64,000 bases of DNA from Stercorarius parasiticus (taxonomy: Eukaryota; Chordata; Aves; Charadriiformes; Stercorariidae). The DNA is taken from positions 286,143 to 350,142 of the forward strand of contig VWZL01000686.1 of assembly GCA_013396915.1 (NCBI GenBank), written 5' to 3'. The position numbers and the translations under genes were made by a program. A model generated the notes under the pieces. The model was not told the origin of the DNA, ran no database searches, and saw nothing but the letters and a program-made list of their open reading frames with translations. This document shows, piece after piece, positions 12,662-26,799 of this stretch; the first letter of the stretch is position 1, and every line of letters begins with the position of its first letter.

Positions 12662-14779
12662 CGCTGAGCAGCTCAGAGACATTGAGTTATAAAGCAACAA
12701 AGGGAAACAGCTACACATTTCACCTGGTAACCAACAGGACCTATACTTGGTGGCTACTTTTCCGCAGCAACCCTCACATCTGAAATCGAGTCACCTACAC
12801 AAAGAAAGGCATCCTATTTTCCCTGAACAGAGAGCAGTGGCTATCGGTTTCTGACTGCAGGTTTCTAGGAAGCATCTCCTAGGAAAGGCTAGAAGCCACT
12901 TGGGGCAGGGACTCTACAGTCTGTACAGCGCCCAACAAAGGCACATTACAAAATACAGATACAAGATACAGAAATACAGCACCACAGGTTGTGGTGACAG
13001 GGAGCCTCTGGTGCTGTGGAGCCACTGTCCTTCTTGCCAAGGCCAGCCACATCTCACACAGCACATGCTCTACACAGACTCAGAACAAACAAGGCTCCCA
13101 GCGACCAGAGGTGCAGCTTTCCCTGTCCTGCCACCACACCAGCCCTCAACCCTGTCAGCCAGTGACCTGCTTCAATCAGAAGAGCACCTATCTGTGCCTT
13201 TGGAGCCCTCTGCCACACTTCAGCTACCCTTCCCACCCAGAGAGCTTCCTCCTCCCAACATACCTCCATCCCACAGTCAAATTCCCCTCACTTTTCCAGT
13301 CTTACCTCTATGCCTCCAGTTGCCAGCAAATCCACACAGTCACCACATGCTCTGCCTACATCCAGCTCAACCATAGAGAAACTTCTTGTGAGTTCTCAGT
13401 GGCACCCAGGTGGTGGCAATCAGGGGGCTCGTTAGCAGCAGCCAGGCAGGCAGGCACAGGTGCTCCAGAAGCACAGAAGGCTGAGGGCTGTGCTGCCCAC
13501 CTGCCCAGAGGCACCAGGTGCCACCATTTGGCCTGACTGCTGCACACCTGCAACAATTTATATGTCCTACTGGTGTTCTTGGTGCAAAAGCCACTGGGGT
13601 GGGGCTAACATCATCCAAAAATCAGTTCTATTTAGCAAGCACAAAGGAGTGCTCCAAGAAGAGATAATGTAACACACATAAAAGGCTCTTTCTCAGTACC
13701 AAACGCCCTTGTCTGTGGAGAGTATCCCTCAGAGTGTGACGCTAGCATCTAGGGTTTGGTTCATAAAATAGAAAAAAGTCAGGATGTTGCCCTCACACAC
13801 GCTGTTCCCATGCAAAGGCCTTCCTATAACCAGCAAGAACCCGGGATCTGGGTTATGCTGGGTTTCACACAATAGCTCTCTAGAAATAGAGTGTTTTTTT
13901 CTGGACTGAAGACAGTATGTGAGGGGTTAATGGGCTAGCACATCAATTCAGGCTGTATCTAAACAGAAAGAAAAATGGCCAAAACATTTCTTAAGAGGCC
14001 TGTAGCATCTGATCTCCTGCTGCCAAGAGGCAGTTCAAGCACCCAGGGTGTCTGGAGCCAGGATCAGCTGCTGTGTTCTGTTTTCAGTAGTGCCCTTCTC
14101 CCTGTTTTTGAAGTAGGTCTCAGTCACAAGCCAGGCGAGGCTAAAAGGTTTTCTGGGAGGAATCTGTTCTGTCAGAGGGGATTTTGTAGACAGTACTACC
14201 AAGTCTGCAGCCTCAAAAGATAGAAATTTTCTGTAAAGTAAAAAGAAATATTTTTTTAAACAGAAAGTAACACTCCCTATTTTATAGCAAAAGAAAATAT
14301 CCAAAACCTCAAGTTCTGAGGTGGTTTTAAAAATATAACTGGGAAAAAATCTGACTTTTCTAACCAGATTCTGAGGAAAAGGCATTCCCATCTACCCATC
14401 ACTCCACCTTCACTGTCTTGCTTCACTTTTTGAAGACACTTTTGTTTCATTTAGGACCAGGTCTGACATGTTACTCAGAGCACATAGCACCTACTTCCAT
14501 GATTATGTCCTAGACACTATGAGCAAAAAGGCACTAAGACAACCTTTTGTGTCCACACTGCCCTGTTATGGGGTCATCCTGTCCTGTTTGGGAAGACACC
14601 TTACAGAAAGAAACCATCACGAAAGCCAGGCACTTCCCAGCAAGCTAACTAGACTCCAGCCGCTGAGATCACACATTGAGACCAGTGGTGGTCTGGGCAG
14701 GGTTTTATTCTCCTGACACTGCTGTAATTAAACAGAGGAGCTGCTCCCTCTCCAAGAACATCAGTCAAGTCCTACAGAA

Positions 14780-14970
14780 TTATATAGCAACCTTTGTCAT
14801 CTATAATTAAATACTAATAAATATTACAATAGAGTTTTTAATTATAGCATCTATACATACTTAAATCCACTATTATTTATATCTACTCATAAGTGCCCAT
14901 TAATCACACATCAAGTCAACCTAGAATCACCTGAAAAATTCCACTTAACTTTGTAAATTACCATCAGTCA
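14780..14970. other. AT-rich island with TAATTA-type motifs
   Basis: A sharply AT-rich stretch with repeated TAATTA/ATTAAT cores (CTATAATTAAATACTAATAA, TTTTAATTATAG, CCATTAATCAC) in otherwise balanced DNA. It could be a matrix-attachment or regulatory segment, or simply drift. Confidence 0.3.
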
Positions 14971-17900
14971 AAGGAATGTAACCATCCAAAAGTCTGCTGT
15001 CAAGAAAAACGTGCCACAGCATTTCTTAGGTTATTCCCTAACACTATACACATGTAGAGGTGGAGAATCCATTTCCCTCTAACCAAACCAATCTGCTCCA
15101 TGTTGCCAGGGAAGCTGGAAAGCAGCAGGCATGGGAGGCTGATTTTCTAGCTTGTGAAACTGCTCCCAGTGCTGTGCTGTGGTACACAAGCTCTCTGGAA
15201 TAAAGCGGTCAAAGCAACAGAAGCTGTGCAAGAGGAGAACTGTGTACTCCACAGCGGCATGAACAGTGCCTTTTTCACTTTGCCCCACAGCTGCTGCTGC
15301 AAATGGTCCTCATCGTGTACTTAAAATTCAGTCGAATTTGGGCTTTAAAACTCTGATAAGTTTAGGGAAACATATTCTCAGTTGCACTACTGAAAGACAA
15401 AACCACAACAACCTGTCTTTGGGGCTGGATGAGTTTTAGTCCCCTCCCTCCCTTGCAAAGGTATAAATAGTACCTGAAAAGGTTCCATGAATTTCCTCAC
15501 AGTTTCTAGGACTGTCTTCAAGGCTTCCTAGTATTTATTCTCCCTACTCTCTGAACTGTGTGGCTTGTACTTTTAACTCCATCAATGAGGGGTAAGAATT
15601 TATGAAACTGTGATTTTGAATAAACTTCTCAAAATAGTTAGAAGTGCAAAGGAGAAAAGGGAAGAACAGAAGCCAACCAAACTAAAATTGATATGAAATG
15701 AGCAAATAATTGCCAACAAGAGAGATGAATCCAGATGGTACCAAAAGGTGCCAGCAAGTGAACGCCTTTATTACAAATTATTTCTACTTTCACAGTTCTG
15801 AGGCAGGGCCATTGCAGAACTGTTAGCCCCACACAGACACAGAACTAAGGCACAGTTGTCCTGAGCTCACTCTGTGAGGCCAGAGACTGCAACTGGGGAC
15901 AGACAATGAGACTGGCCAAAGGACAAGGAGCCCTGCTGGTTTAGCACAACAATACTGGACAGGTTTTTTGACCTTACAGCATAGTGGACTTTGGAGGACA
16001 CGATGGGAGGTGACTGATGCACTGAAGTAACTTTCTGGAGGACTTTCTGGTGAGTCCACTGGAGCTGCAATGATCAGGGAGGCACAAACATCTCAGGTCA
16101 GGCTTTCATACTCAATCACAAGGAAGAATGCCATTGCTACTGTACATCCAGACAGATGTACAGTATATGGTGGGGACTTACACTTAAAACCAGTATCATA
16201 GGAGGCAAGTTGTATCTTAAACTCTAGACCTGAGTGAGTTTAGTGCCTTTAATCGCTAGCCAGAGGCTTGTATCTAGCCACCAACACAAAAGACCTGTCC
16301 AGGGCAGGCTCTTCCTTTCTCACTAAAACTCTTTCCAGTCTTTTCTACCTGGACTTTTAAACAAAGATAAACTAGTGCAAATCACCCTTCAAACCAATGT
16401 GGAGCTCTCTTGCACACAAGAGCTTTAAATCTTCTCCATAAAGCTAACTAGCCCAGTAGCTATAAATCTCAGGAGAGACAAGCACTTGGCAACAGGCTCA
16501 CCCAGTGAGGAGCTGCAAAGGGAGGGACCAGTGGGGGGTATTTTTTTTGGCTTCAGCTCTGAGGGCATAAAGATAGATTTCACTTGGCTAAGTTGCAGAA
16601 TGCAATTAAGGAACATGCTGCCTTCCCCTACTAGCGGAGGAGAAAGGTTTCTTAATGGAGCCAAATAACTTTGACGAACTAAATAATTTGCACAGTGAAG
16701 ATCTTCAAGCTTCTTGTTAGTGAACCAGAAAGGCAACAGCAAGCGCACTGAAAGGTAGGGCAGCAAATCTAATTCCTCTCTTAAAAAAATGATTGGGGAT
16801 TATAGGAAATTGCAGTAATAAGGAAATTAAGTGTCACAATAATTGAAAATAAATAGAGAGGATTCCTAGACCAAGAACTTGCAGTGACAAAGCTCCAGCT
16901 AATGTTACACACAAGCTACACCCAGGTGGTGCACACACAAAAAATTGATTACAACAGGGCTTTGGCCAACGTTGTCCAAAAGGACTCCCAAAAAAGCTAT
17001 TGCTAGAGAACATCCTTGTTACTGTTACACTGCAAGTAAGTAATGCAAGTATGGACTGTCACCAGCAGAGCCCAACTTAGCATGGTTACGGTACACATGC
17101 AAAGGACTTGACGCCATAGAAAAATGCAGCCAGAACTAACCCCTCCAGCGCATGCACTGAGCTGGCTATTCCAGAACTGTCATAACTACTCTATCTCAGA
17201 AAAGTACAGGTGCAACACTTTGCTAACTTGATAGATGTTTTCTGTGTGGGAGTTGGCTCACGTGTCAACTGCCAGAAACATGGTATCGGAGTGGAAATCT
17301 GTCTGCACTGATCTGTTCAGCCATTTTCAAATAAGTTTTTCTTAATTTAGGGCATCTCTGCTCCCTTTCTATACTAGGAAGACTCGTGGTTATCTGAAAG
17401 TCTGAAGACTCACTCCTTCCCTTTCTGTAGGAGTGCATTAACACACAAACAGCTTTAATAAATGTCATTTAAAAACATGTGTGCCCTGGGGTTTAGAAGA
17501 GGAATGCCCCAGAACCCTGCCAAAAACAGGTCAGCGTGGGAAAATTATGGATCTGTGGCTTTAGTTTGAGATTTATCACCATAAGTAAGTGGTACATCCG
17601 TTCAATGTCATGTGTCCTTCTATCTAGCAAATACAAAATCATACTAAGACTACAGATCAAAACCATGCTCTTATTCTTAGGGTGAGGGGGAGATGGAAGA
17701 CAAGTGCCATCTTAATTTCTATCAGTCTAAGGTGGAACTATCTTCATAACTCTTGCCTTGTCTGAATTGAACTCAGCAAAATGCCAGAGGGGAAAGCCAC
17801 CTGCACTCCAGCATCACTGTACTGAAGGACAGAGAAGACAGTGCTTTCCTGATGCCCCTGACACAGGCTGACCCCTCATTCTCACCAGGTTGATAGTGTC

Positions 17901-19239
17901 TCACTTTTTATTATGTGTTCAGTCATTGTTTCAGGGTGCTGCTTGGGAGGTGCAGTGGAGCACCAGGGCTGCAGCCCCAGGATGCAGTGATACAGCACAA
18001 AAAGGCAGACAGGAAATTAGGGAGGTGGGAATTGCCAAAACCAGACTTGGGATGCGTTTGTCCTGATAACAGAGGATGCAAATAAACTCCACTGAAGTCA
18101 ACAGGCCTTTTCTCATGGATTTTAGTGGAAGTAAGATTTTACCTCGGGATTGAATAAATGATCTCTTCCCAAACTCCAGCCTTTCTTGAAGCAGATGGGC
18201 TGAAACACACTCCACACACAGAACAGAAAATGAAAACATGACCTGGCAATCATTGGAAGGCTCCCACAACCTTGTCTTTTATGAACGCCCACATGTCATT
18301 GCTACACAAACAAGAACTGCCAGTGTGGGAGACTTTGGGGCAATATTCCAGCAAGACAGGAGAAACAAATACCAAAAGAAGAGAGCAACAGCATTTTAAC
18401 AGCTTGCCTGGAAGAGTAAATATTGACTGGTTAACTGGAAAAAGCCAGCTCATCCTCCCTTTTGGTGAGGGCAGTTCCGACAGGAGGAGCCCTCACAAGC
18501 TAGCGAGCGCACTGAGCTTACAAAACAGTACAAGGAAGTTTCTTAGCACATATTTCTGGAAGGTGGTACTGAATGGCTGATCTGCACAATGGCTCTGTTC
18601 ATGAACAAAGGAATCTCAGAGCCTGTCTGCAGCCTCTAGAGAGTAAGCTAAAAACATGCGAGAAATTCACATGACACTAAGGGTAAGCAGGGTTGGGTTC
18701 TCTGCACACCTCCCTGTCCCAGCCGAGGAGGATGGCTATGGAGTTCAAACAGATTGCCAGAAATAGCACGTGCTCCAGCAGAGTAGGAAACTAAACCCAG
18801 CTCCTCTTGGGGAGATGCTGGACAATGGTCTGCCCTCTTTTGTCAAGAACTCCTTTCAAAAGATTGAGTGACTCAGCTTTTGCCTGCACCAGCTTTCCTG
18901 AACAGTATTTGCTGTCCAAGCACCATCACCATTTCAGTCAGCTAATGGAGAACGGGTCAAAGCTATTTATGGCATGAAGATCAAGCACAAAAACACATAA
19001 ACAATTTTCACTGTCCCACTCTTAGGCACAAAGTCCACAGAAATACATCTGTGAACTCAACAGTAAAAAAAGCTAAAATTCACAGTCCGTCTCATACACA
19101 GTCCTTTACTAGTATAACTAGAGTGCCCTACATGGTGACTGCCAGACAGATGAGGTAAAAAGAAGGCTTTTGGGGGTTGTAACACAGCTCTAGAGTCATC
19201 TGACTCTCACAGACATCACATCTCACAATGAAAGCTCAG

Positions 19240-19253
19240 ACACACACACACAC
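19240..19253 (+). repeat. (CA)n microsatellite
   Basis: Seven CA units in a pure run. Confidence 0.85.
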
Positions 19254-22200
19254 TGTTATTCCTGCAAATCATTAATGCAGCAGGCATGTTAGACCATAAC
19301 TGACACTTAAGAGGCAGTCCCGTTAACCCTGAGTCTGTTGGTGAGCACCCTGTAATCTTTTCTTTCCCTCAGTTTAGGAGAAAATACCTCCCTGCCTGAA
19401 TACCCTGGAATATATGCTGTGGCCAAAATTCCAGAGAGTTTTCATGATGTCAAAAAAAAAGAAAAGCTCTTGCAGTTAGCAGTTCTGCCCTGTTCTCCAC
19501 ATTCTAGAAATCAGACCACCCATTTCTTCCCTGCCTAAATTACTACTATTCCCTCTCACCTGTCTGTGGCCAAAAAAGTGGATGAGAATTGCATCTATTC
19601 CTTCATGACGACTCCCATCTCCAGGCCTGCTATTGCTGGGAAAGACAAGTACAGCCTTGGATTCTGCACCAGCGCCCACTTGAGAACAACTATTTATTTT
19701 GGACTGCCAGAAAGATAATATATTTGTTAGCAAATTATGCAAGATAGAGGACAGGGAGCCTAATTGAAAGGAAGCAATTAATCGTTAGTTTTCCTTACAG
19801 ACATGGGTTAACTGTCAATAACTGTCAAGTCTCTAGAGAAAACGAGATCCAGAAATAATACCAATTAGGCAGGAAAGTTTTCTGGGTTGCTTTAAGAATG
19901 GGAGGGGACTTGCTTTGCCAGAAGGCCCAGGTTCAGCTTCTCATTTCTTCTGCAAAGGGACCATCAGCAATCCCTGAGCAAGGGAGAAGGGAAGCAGCAC
20001 GGTGGGGTGGAATCAAGTTTCCTCACTCCCTGCCTGTTCAGCACCTCCATCTCCCATCCTGCCTGATTGTACTATCAATAGTGTGCAGGGTTAAATGTCT
20101 GTAGAAATCTGGAAAACACACCACACACTCCACAGGCACTGCAGGAGGCTCTCCCCCTGCCGGGCAGCAGTCCAACTTGCACAGGAATTCAACATGCGCA
20201 CACACACATACGCCCAAAACTTTTCCACTGACTGCAGGATTTCAGGCAGGGCATTCTGCTCTCAACTCAGTCCAGCACCCAGGATTTGAAGGTGAGAAGT
20301 CTGCAGCCTCTAGCCTCATGCATGCCAGCTGCAGGCTGGGTTCAGACTGCCCCAGACAAAAGGCAGCACAGTGCTTACCTTGAGAGATGCATACCCGTGA
20401 TGAACCAGGAAACCTGAGTGACTGTTTGGTGGAATGCTCAGACACATACACACGCACAAGCTAGCTGTATTACAACCTGAGGGCCTCACAGACAGGACCA
20501 TCAGAGGGAAAGGACTTTACGGAAGCTACTGAAATGAGGAGGAACAGCGTGTTCTGGAAAGATCAAGCACTGACCACAGTGCAGGAGACTAACCCAGGAA
20601 TGTAAAGAAAGGGATGTTCCCCCTCTCCAGCCATGAGCACTTCTGCACCCCCCGTGGAGGGGCTGGTGCATCCTCTTCTCTCAGGTCTGGCTGCCACAAA
20701 GCCACCTGAACCAACTAAACGAAAACTCCACTGCAGTCATAACAAGGGATACATAATTGTGCTTGTGGTGAGGAAGAACAACAGTCAGCATCACCTCCTC
20801 CTTCACATCCCCACTGAAGCAGAGAGGAGGGTGCCATGACCTGCCTGCCCAGCATGCTGGGCACAGCCTGCTGCTCACCTGTGTAGGAAGAGCACTCCAG
20901 ACCCTGTCTCCACACAGCAACAGGGTCCAGCTGCTGGATGAGCCCATCCAGGAGCATCTTGCACCCTCCTGTGATGTCTCCTCCAGCCAGAGCACAAAGG
21001 CGCTGGAGGCCAGGAGCAGGCCATCAGAGCACAGGGGCAGAGAGCTCTATTCTAATTTGCCCCTCTGGAGAGAAAACACCCAGGCATCAGCCACTGACTT
21101 CCACTCCCTCTCCCAGTGGGATCCCAGCAAAGTCAGCCTTGCCACAAAAGTGCAAGGTTGCAGTCCTGAAACTCAAGATCTTACCTGTAGCAAAACCCCC
21201 AATTCCCCAACCCATCCCCAAGACTTTCAGCCCACTTGGCAGCCCTGAAGACCTCGTCTCTCCTCACTTCTCGTGGAGCACGATGCCCTCTCCTGGGAGC
21301 CCGAGGAAGTGGCTGGGGAAGAGTTTCCCAGCCGGAGTGGGGTGAACCTCAGCAAGGTTCCCACCACGGACCCAGTGCCTTGAGGCTGGAAGGGAGGAAT
21401 GGGGGCTTAAAACAGAGATTCCCATCTGTTAGCTGTGATCCCACGCCCATGTATGAGTTTCTGTCGGCCACGGCCTCCAAAGGCGGACCAGCTTAACAGA
21501 ACTGAAGAAGAATAAAGCTCTCTATTTGAAAACTGCTGTCCCCATCTCCTAGAGCTGCCACCACTGACCCCCAGCCTGCAGAGGATGTTGTATAGAAAGC
21601 AAGAAAAGCTGAAAGATCACAAAAATGATTGGAAGCTGAGAGGAAATGAACATGTTTTCTGTGGGGCAGGTCCTCCAAATCAGAGAATGCCTCACCCAAC
21701 CTAATTTCTTCACACAAGCACACCTCTGCTTCCACATGGTTCCACCTCCTGTCCTCTCAAGTCTCCCCTACAGTCTCTATGCCTTACACCATCCTCGCTG
21801 TATATACCTGGCTGAAAAATTACAAACACCTCTTCCTAATTCTACACTCTATACACATTCTCCCTTTGCTTTTTCACGTCTGCCACCCTCTGCTCTCCCA
21901 GTCCCTAGAATTCACCACCAAGCTTGAGGCAGAGATTTATAGCCCTGCATCACTCTCCTTCTTCATAGAAGCCATTAGTTTCTGCTTGGTACCCAGCATA
22001 ACTGGCTTAGACCAGAGAGCTGTACACATTTCTCTCTAAATCTCCCTGGTATCGTTTGCTGAGTGACCCAAGCATCCTGTTTCCTTAAAGACACTACCCA
22101 TTGCCCTCTGCATCTGTCCCTGCGTCAAAGAGGAGAGAAGCCTGCAAGTTCTCTGAACACTCCCCTGATGAAGAGGTATCTGCAGGCAAAGAAGGTATGT

Positions 22201-23124
22201 GGAAAGGGGGCTCCAGCAAACAGATGCACAGGTGGCCAACTGGAGACATGAAATATTACCTCCTCCCTCTCACCTCCTCACTGCACTAGGGATGCAGCAC
22301 CAGACACCAGCTCCAGCTGTTTGCAAGGCAAGCCACAGGGTGTGGGGAGCGTGGCAACATGACAAGCACTGCGTTTTCACTGCAGTCTATTGCCTGAACT
22401 GGTAGATGGACCTGTTTTGCCAGGCTTAACCAGAAGAAACAGAGGTAATGCAGGGCTGCAAGGCAGTCACCTAGAGAAAGAATGAGAAATGTTCTTGAGA
22501 TTTTAGCTCCCACACCAACCCTCCCCACACCCTTAACAGCAACATCCACTGGAGAGGAGCTGGTCATTCTTTCATAATTTTAAAAAACCTGCTTTATCCT
22601 TTCTCCAAGCCTACAGCATGTCCTGGCTATTCTGTGCCTGCTCCACTTTATACAGATAATGACACAGGGTGCAGTCTGAGCAGCTCTGGGGCTTTTACGT
22701 ACAGCAGAACATTACCTAACAAGTGAAGGTAAGAAGAGGAGCCTTGGGTTCTCACAGAAAGCTGAACTCAATTCTCTGGAGCAAACACCGAGTGCACAAA
22801 ATATAAAATCTGTTTTTCAAGGGAAGATAAAGCACCCTACAGCTAAAAGTACTCATGCCAAACAACTGAAAGGGGCAGAGAGAGAAACAGCACAGGCAGG
22901 CAGGAGGGTCGAGGGAATCTGTGCTGGGTAGATTTGGCACGGGGAGAAGACTACTGTTTGATTTGGATGGGAAAGCTAACAGCCTTGAATGAGACAGCAG
23001 TCCTGTTAGGCCAGATATATTCACGTTACAAGACAGCCTGTGCAGTCCAGCTGCTTGCTGCAAAGCTTGTTCAAGTCAGCATTTCCACTGACTTTTGGCG
23101 AGCCTTAGATCTGTCCCTCCTCAA

Positions 23125-23275
23125 ACATGGCAGAGAAAGGAAGTGCTGTCATCCCTGTTTCATGAGGCAATGGAGCTTTCTCAGTTATGCAGGGTGTTGT
23201 TGGAGCTGAGCAGGGAACTGGACCCAGTACTTCTGCTTTAGCCACCAAAGCAGCTGGACTGCATACCTACACACT
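23125..23275 (-). repeat. probable MIR-type SINE relic
   Basis: Minus strand reads GTGGCTAAAGC, then TACTGGGTCCAGTTCCCTGC (decayed B box), then TGCCTCATGAAACAGGGATG, matching the order head, B box and 'tgcctcagtttcc' core of MIR. Confidence 0.5.
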
Positions 23276-23999
23276 GCGGTGACCGTGGCAAGTGCTCTGC
23301 CCAGTTGCTTATTACTTGTGTTTTCCCATCTCTCTCCAAAATAGCTGGCATTTGCCATCCTGCTGACATTGGAGCGGATGAGACACCTCATTAGCACAGC
23401 TACAACTTGGGAGGCTGGAAGACCGAGGAGGATGAGCTCAGGTGGGAAGAAGCAACAACAACAGCAGAAGCAGGCAGATTCTGGAGAAGCAGAGATCCCT
23501 TTTCCAGAGAGAAAATAATGGATATTTATAAGCAAACCTGTCTCTAAGGCAGCAGTTTCCAAAGTCTAATAATAGGGTTTGGCCTTGTTTATTGTGCGAT
23601 TCAGACAGCATTGCATAAAGCTGCTGGAAAGCTCCTGCCTGTCCCCAGAGCACATTCCCAAGACATTGTGAGTTAGAGGAGGGCCTGACTCCAGCCGCAG
23701 TGGGTTCAAGCCACCAGGGTTCCAGCAGGTTCTGTCTCTTCAGAGGTGCAGTCAGAGACAGCAGAGATGCTGGAGCAAACCAGGCTGTGCAGAAATATAA
23801 GAGCCTCCTCCCAGGATAAGCCACCCACCCACTCTCTGTCTTGAAACAGCAAGGTAAGAAGCCAAGGAGCCTGATAATTGTACCTCTTGCTTTGACCCTT
23901 TGGTTTCTCACAGCTGCAGCAGCACTGAGCAGAGTCCAGGAAGCCATGGTGCAATGCACTGTGAAATGCAGGCAAGGACTGCAACTGCCCCAAAGATTT

Positions 24000-24130
24000 T
24001 GCAACAGTGGAAAGAACGTCAGGGATGTGGAAAGCTACCTGTCCCCAAAATCAAGGCAAAAACCCAAGTCCGTAGATTGCCGCTACTATGCCTTGACCAC
24101 TGGGCTAGTCTCAAACCAGACAGGGCAGTA
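24000..24130 (-). repeat. probable tRNA-derived MIR-type SINE relic
   Basis: On the minus strand TAGCCCAGTGGTCAAGGC matches the A-box of MIR-like SINEs (TAGTGGTTAAG type), followed by GGACTTGGGTTTTTGCC, a decayed B-box region. Plus-strand signature: CCTTGACCACTGGGCTAG. Confidence 0.5.
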
Positions 24131-24639
24131 TGGGCAACCGCTTATGAATTCACCACAAAAGCCACATCCAGTGGCCCCCTTGTTTCTTGCTGACTCAGAT
24201 ACAATGTGTTGAAAGTGCAGGTTCCCCAGCCAAGTAGGAGGGGAGGATTAAAAACAGGAAAGGTCAAAACAGCCTCTGTATGAGGCAGAAAACAGGGCTG
24301 GGCTCTGCAGCACAGGGCAGCACCTGGACAGCATGTTCCAAGGCAGAATAATTGCAGTGATCAGTTCTCCACCCTGCTCTTCGCCAGATTGAGTCTTTCC
24401 AACTGGCCCCTTTCAACACAGGACAGAGGACGCTTCACAGAGAAATGTTTCTTTGCTCACTCCAGGCAGGACAAGTTCTAAAACAATGTCAAGTGGGCTA
24501 TTAGAAACCAGAGAAGACCAGAGCAGCCTTCTCTGTGCTGGGTGGAACACAGAGGAGCTTGCACTTTTCTAGAAAAAGTTTTTTGAAGCCTGTTTAGTCA
24601 ACCATGTTTAAACACTTATCCAGTAATTCACCTCCCAAG

Positions 24640-24730
24640 CAGGATTCATGGAGTTAACAGGACAAGCGAGTGACAGTATCACCTGAGAACCCGGACTCCT
24701 GGCTCTCTATTCTATAGTCTCTAGTCAGGC
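24640..24730 (-). repeat. possible MIR-type SINE relic
   Basis: Plus strand GAGAACCCGGACTCCTGGCT reads on the minus strand as GCCAGGAGTCCGGGTTCTC, similar to the A-box to B-box interval of MIR-type SINEs. Diverged. Confidence 0.35.
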
Positions 24731-26788
24731 ATCCAGTCACATGCACTTGTTTGGAGGAGACCAGGGAGTCTCCGCCTCTTCATCCAGCCTCAAACCCTGC
24801 CTCTTCACTGATCCCAAAAGAAAATGTACCTCTGTCCAGTACTGGTTGCAGTTCTCCAGTCTCACATGGCAGTTACCCTCTGGATGAAGAACTGGGTAGG
24901 AAGGTAGAAGAGGACTGCATTGATCAAGAGTCCTGCTAGGCTATGATGCTCTCTCACCCTGAACATCCACCCTGACCTTTTTTTGCTGCTTAGCAGACAC
25001 AGCTGGACAGGTAGAGTCTCATTAGTACCTCTCCATGCAAGCAGATAGAGACATGTGCAGTTATTCATGGGAACATGTGCTGAATCTCAGCAGGGCTGCG
25101 ATGATGCTCAGGTTCTGACAGATGCTGGAGGAGAAAGAAATTCACAGCTCTTTCCTCCAGCAGTGCCTGCAGAGCTAGGAACTCAAAAACACAGAATTTC
25201 ATTACCAGGGCCTGTCTCCACTGCTACTTTGAGCCCTTCTTACAGCAACAAAATAAACACACAACCCACTAACCCGATACCTTTTTTTGGATGTGAGGTG
25301 GATTCAAATACTAAGACAGTCCCTGCTTCCAAGGGGAAGGAAACATCTGTTACCAGTAAGGCCACAACTAAGCACTGTCTAAGCATTAGGCTCACTAGAG
25401 AAAAAGCAGGCGAATAGAGGAAACAGCAGCTGTTATTTGATACTGACCATCACTGTCCCAGGTACCAACCTTTGGTCCAGTCCCTTCAGTATGATCCAGA
25501 GGATGCACAGTCTGCATTGGAAATAACATCCCCCCACCATGCTTTACAGAAATCTGTACGTTGGCAATGCAACATAGCAAGTGAAAGTGCTTCCCCATTC
25601 CTATGGAGAGAAGAGTTGTCAAACAGCAGCTGCGCTCTGATATGACAGCCCAGCTGCCAACATGCCATAAATCTGTCCTAGAACAACCAGCTCCAGTGCA
25701 GATCTGCTAGTCACACCTGAAAGCTGGCTTGTGGCATTCCCAGCTAAGCCAGCCTGAAGCCTTCCCATCCTACATACAGCCCTCAACATTTTATTCACTC
25801 TTATTCATGTCCAAGGTATCTGCTCCACACAACTCAACTCCTTCGCCTCTACTACTTCACACACACTCTCAGCTCCTGGCTTCTAAGAGAGTACCTTATT
25901 TCAAATAATTTTCCTACAGAAAGAAGACAAAAAACTTTGAACAGGAGAAAAACCCTGAGTCAAGGAAAGCTGAAGTATCAGCTCTGTGGAGGTGCAGCGT
26001 CCTTTTTGTTTTCCCTTCAAAAAGAGCAAATTTGCATTGAACATCCTTGGAAACATGCTCAAGTCCAGGAGTGCCCTCTTCTGACATGCCCCCAAGCCCA
26101 GGCAGAGCCCTAGGGGGAGATGACCAGCTTATGCATACGCCTGCCTTTGGAGCAGGTTGTAGCTGAACCACAGGAACAGGTAGAAAAAGCAGGAGCAGAA
26201 CTAAAATGGAACTTAAATCCTGCTGCAGCAGACAAGCAGGAAAAAATAGTTCTGTGGAAATCGTGACTTCCCTCAGCCTATTTCTAAGAGTGTCAATCTG
26301 TCTCCTTGCTGGCGCTTCCTCGGGGACTCTCCACCTCAGTGCTCTTTTTTGCAAAGACTGGATGAGCTCAGACAAGATGAAATTTACAGGGTCCCAGTAT
26401 TTCACAGCAGCACTTGTCCAACCTGCAGTGCTCTCAGCCTCAGCTTAAAGATGGAAAAGTACTGCCAGCAAAGAGGCTAGGAATACTGTAACCCTTGTAC
26501 ATTGTCTGACCAACTGCAAGTGTCTTGCAGCACCTCTCAGCTTCATGCGAGACACCTCATCTAGCCACAGTCATGACCACAAGGTTGTGCCCATCTATGG
26601 TTCTGTGAGGAAACGAGCTTCTGTCAGTGTGTCAGGTCAGACACTAGTAGCACCGTAGAAAGCCACCTGGGCTCTTTTCCAGAACCAGCCAGAATAACAC
26701 GAAGAGCCCTTTCTCCAAAGACAGAAATGAGACAAAGGTGGATTGCTACACAATCTTGATGTGCTACCCAACAGGTTTGGTCACAACA

Positions 26789-26799
26789 CCCCCCCCCCC
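26789..26799 (+). repeat. poly(C) run
   Basis: Eleven consecutive cytosines in ACACC...CG context. Prone to slippage and sequencing error. Confidence 0.9.

Larger units (their letters stand above)
10117..23124. other. intergenic DNA
   Basis: 13 kb without a recognised gene. Contains a candidate conserved block (10.35-10.65 kb), an A/C-rich simple repeat (10.82-10.94 kb), a perfect hairpin (12634-12661), an AT-rich island (14.78-14.97 kb) and a short (CA)n at 19240-19253. The 20-23 kb part is somewhat richer in GC but poor in CpG, so not promoter-like. Long open frames at 12.9-13.5 and 20.9-21.5 kb have no family motif. Confidence 0.5.

Noticed and set aside
12900..13536. Two overlapping plus-strand open frames of 158 and 181 codons
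   Set aside because: They overlap in different frames in a C-rich, low-complexity stretch. The longer begins at GTG. No protein family recognised.
23438..24004. 188-codon open frame on the minus strand
   Set aside because: Begins at TTG, has no domain or family resemblance, is flanked by no plausible splice sites, and overlaps a SINE relic.
25914..26405. 163-codon minus-strand open frame
   Set aside because: No recognisable domain or supporting splice context; compatible with chance in DNA of this composition.
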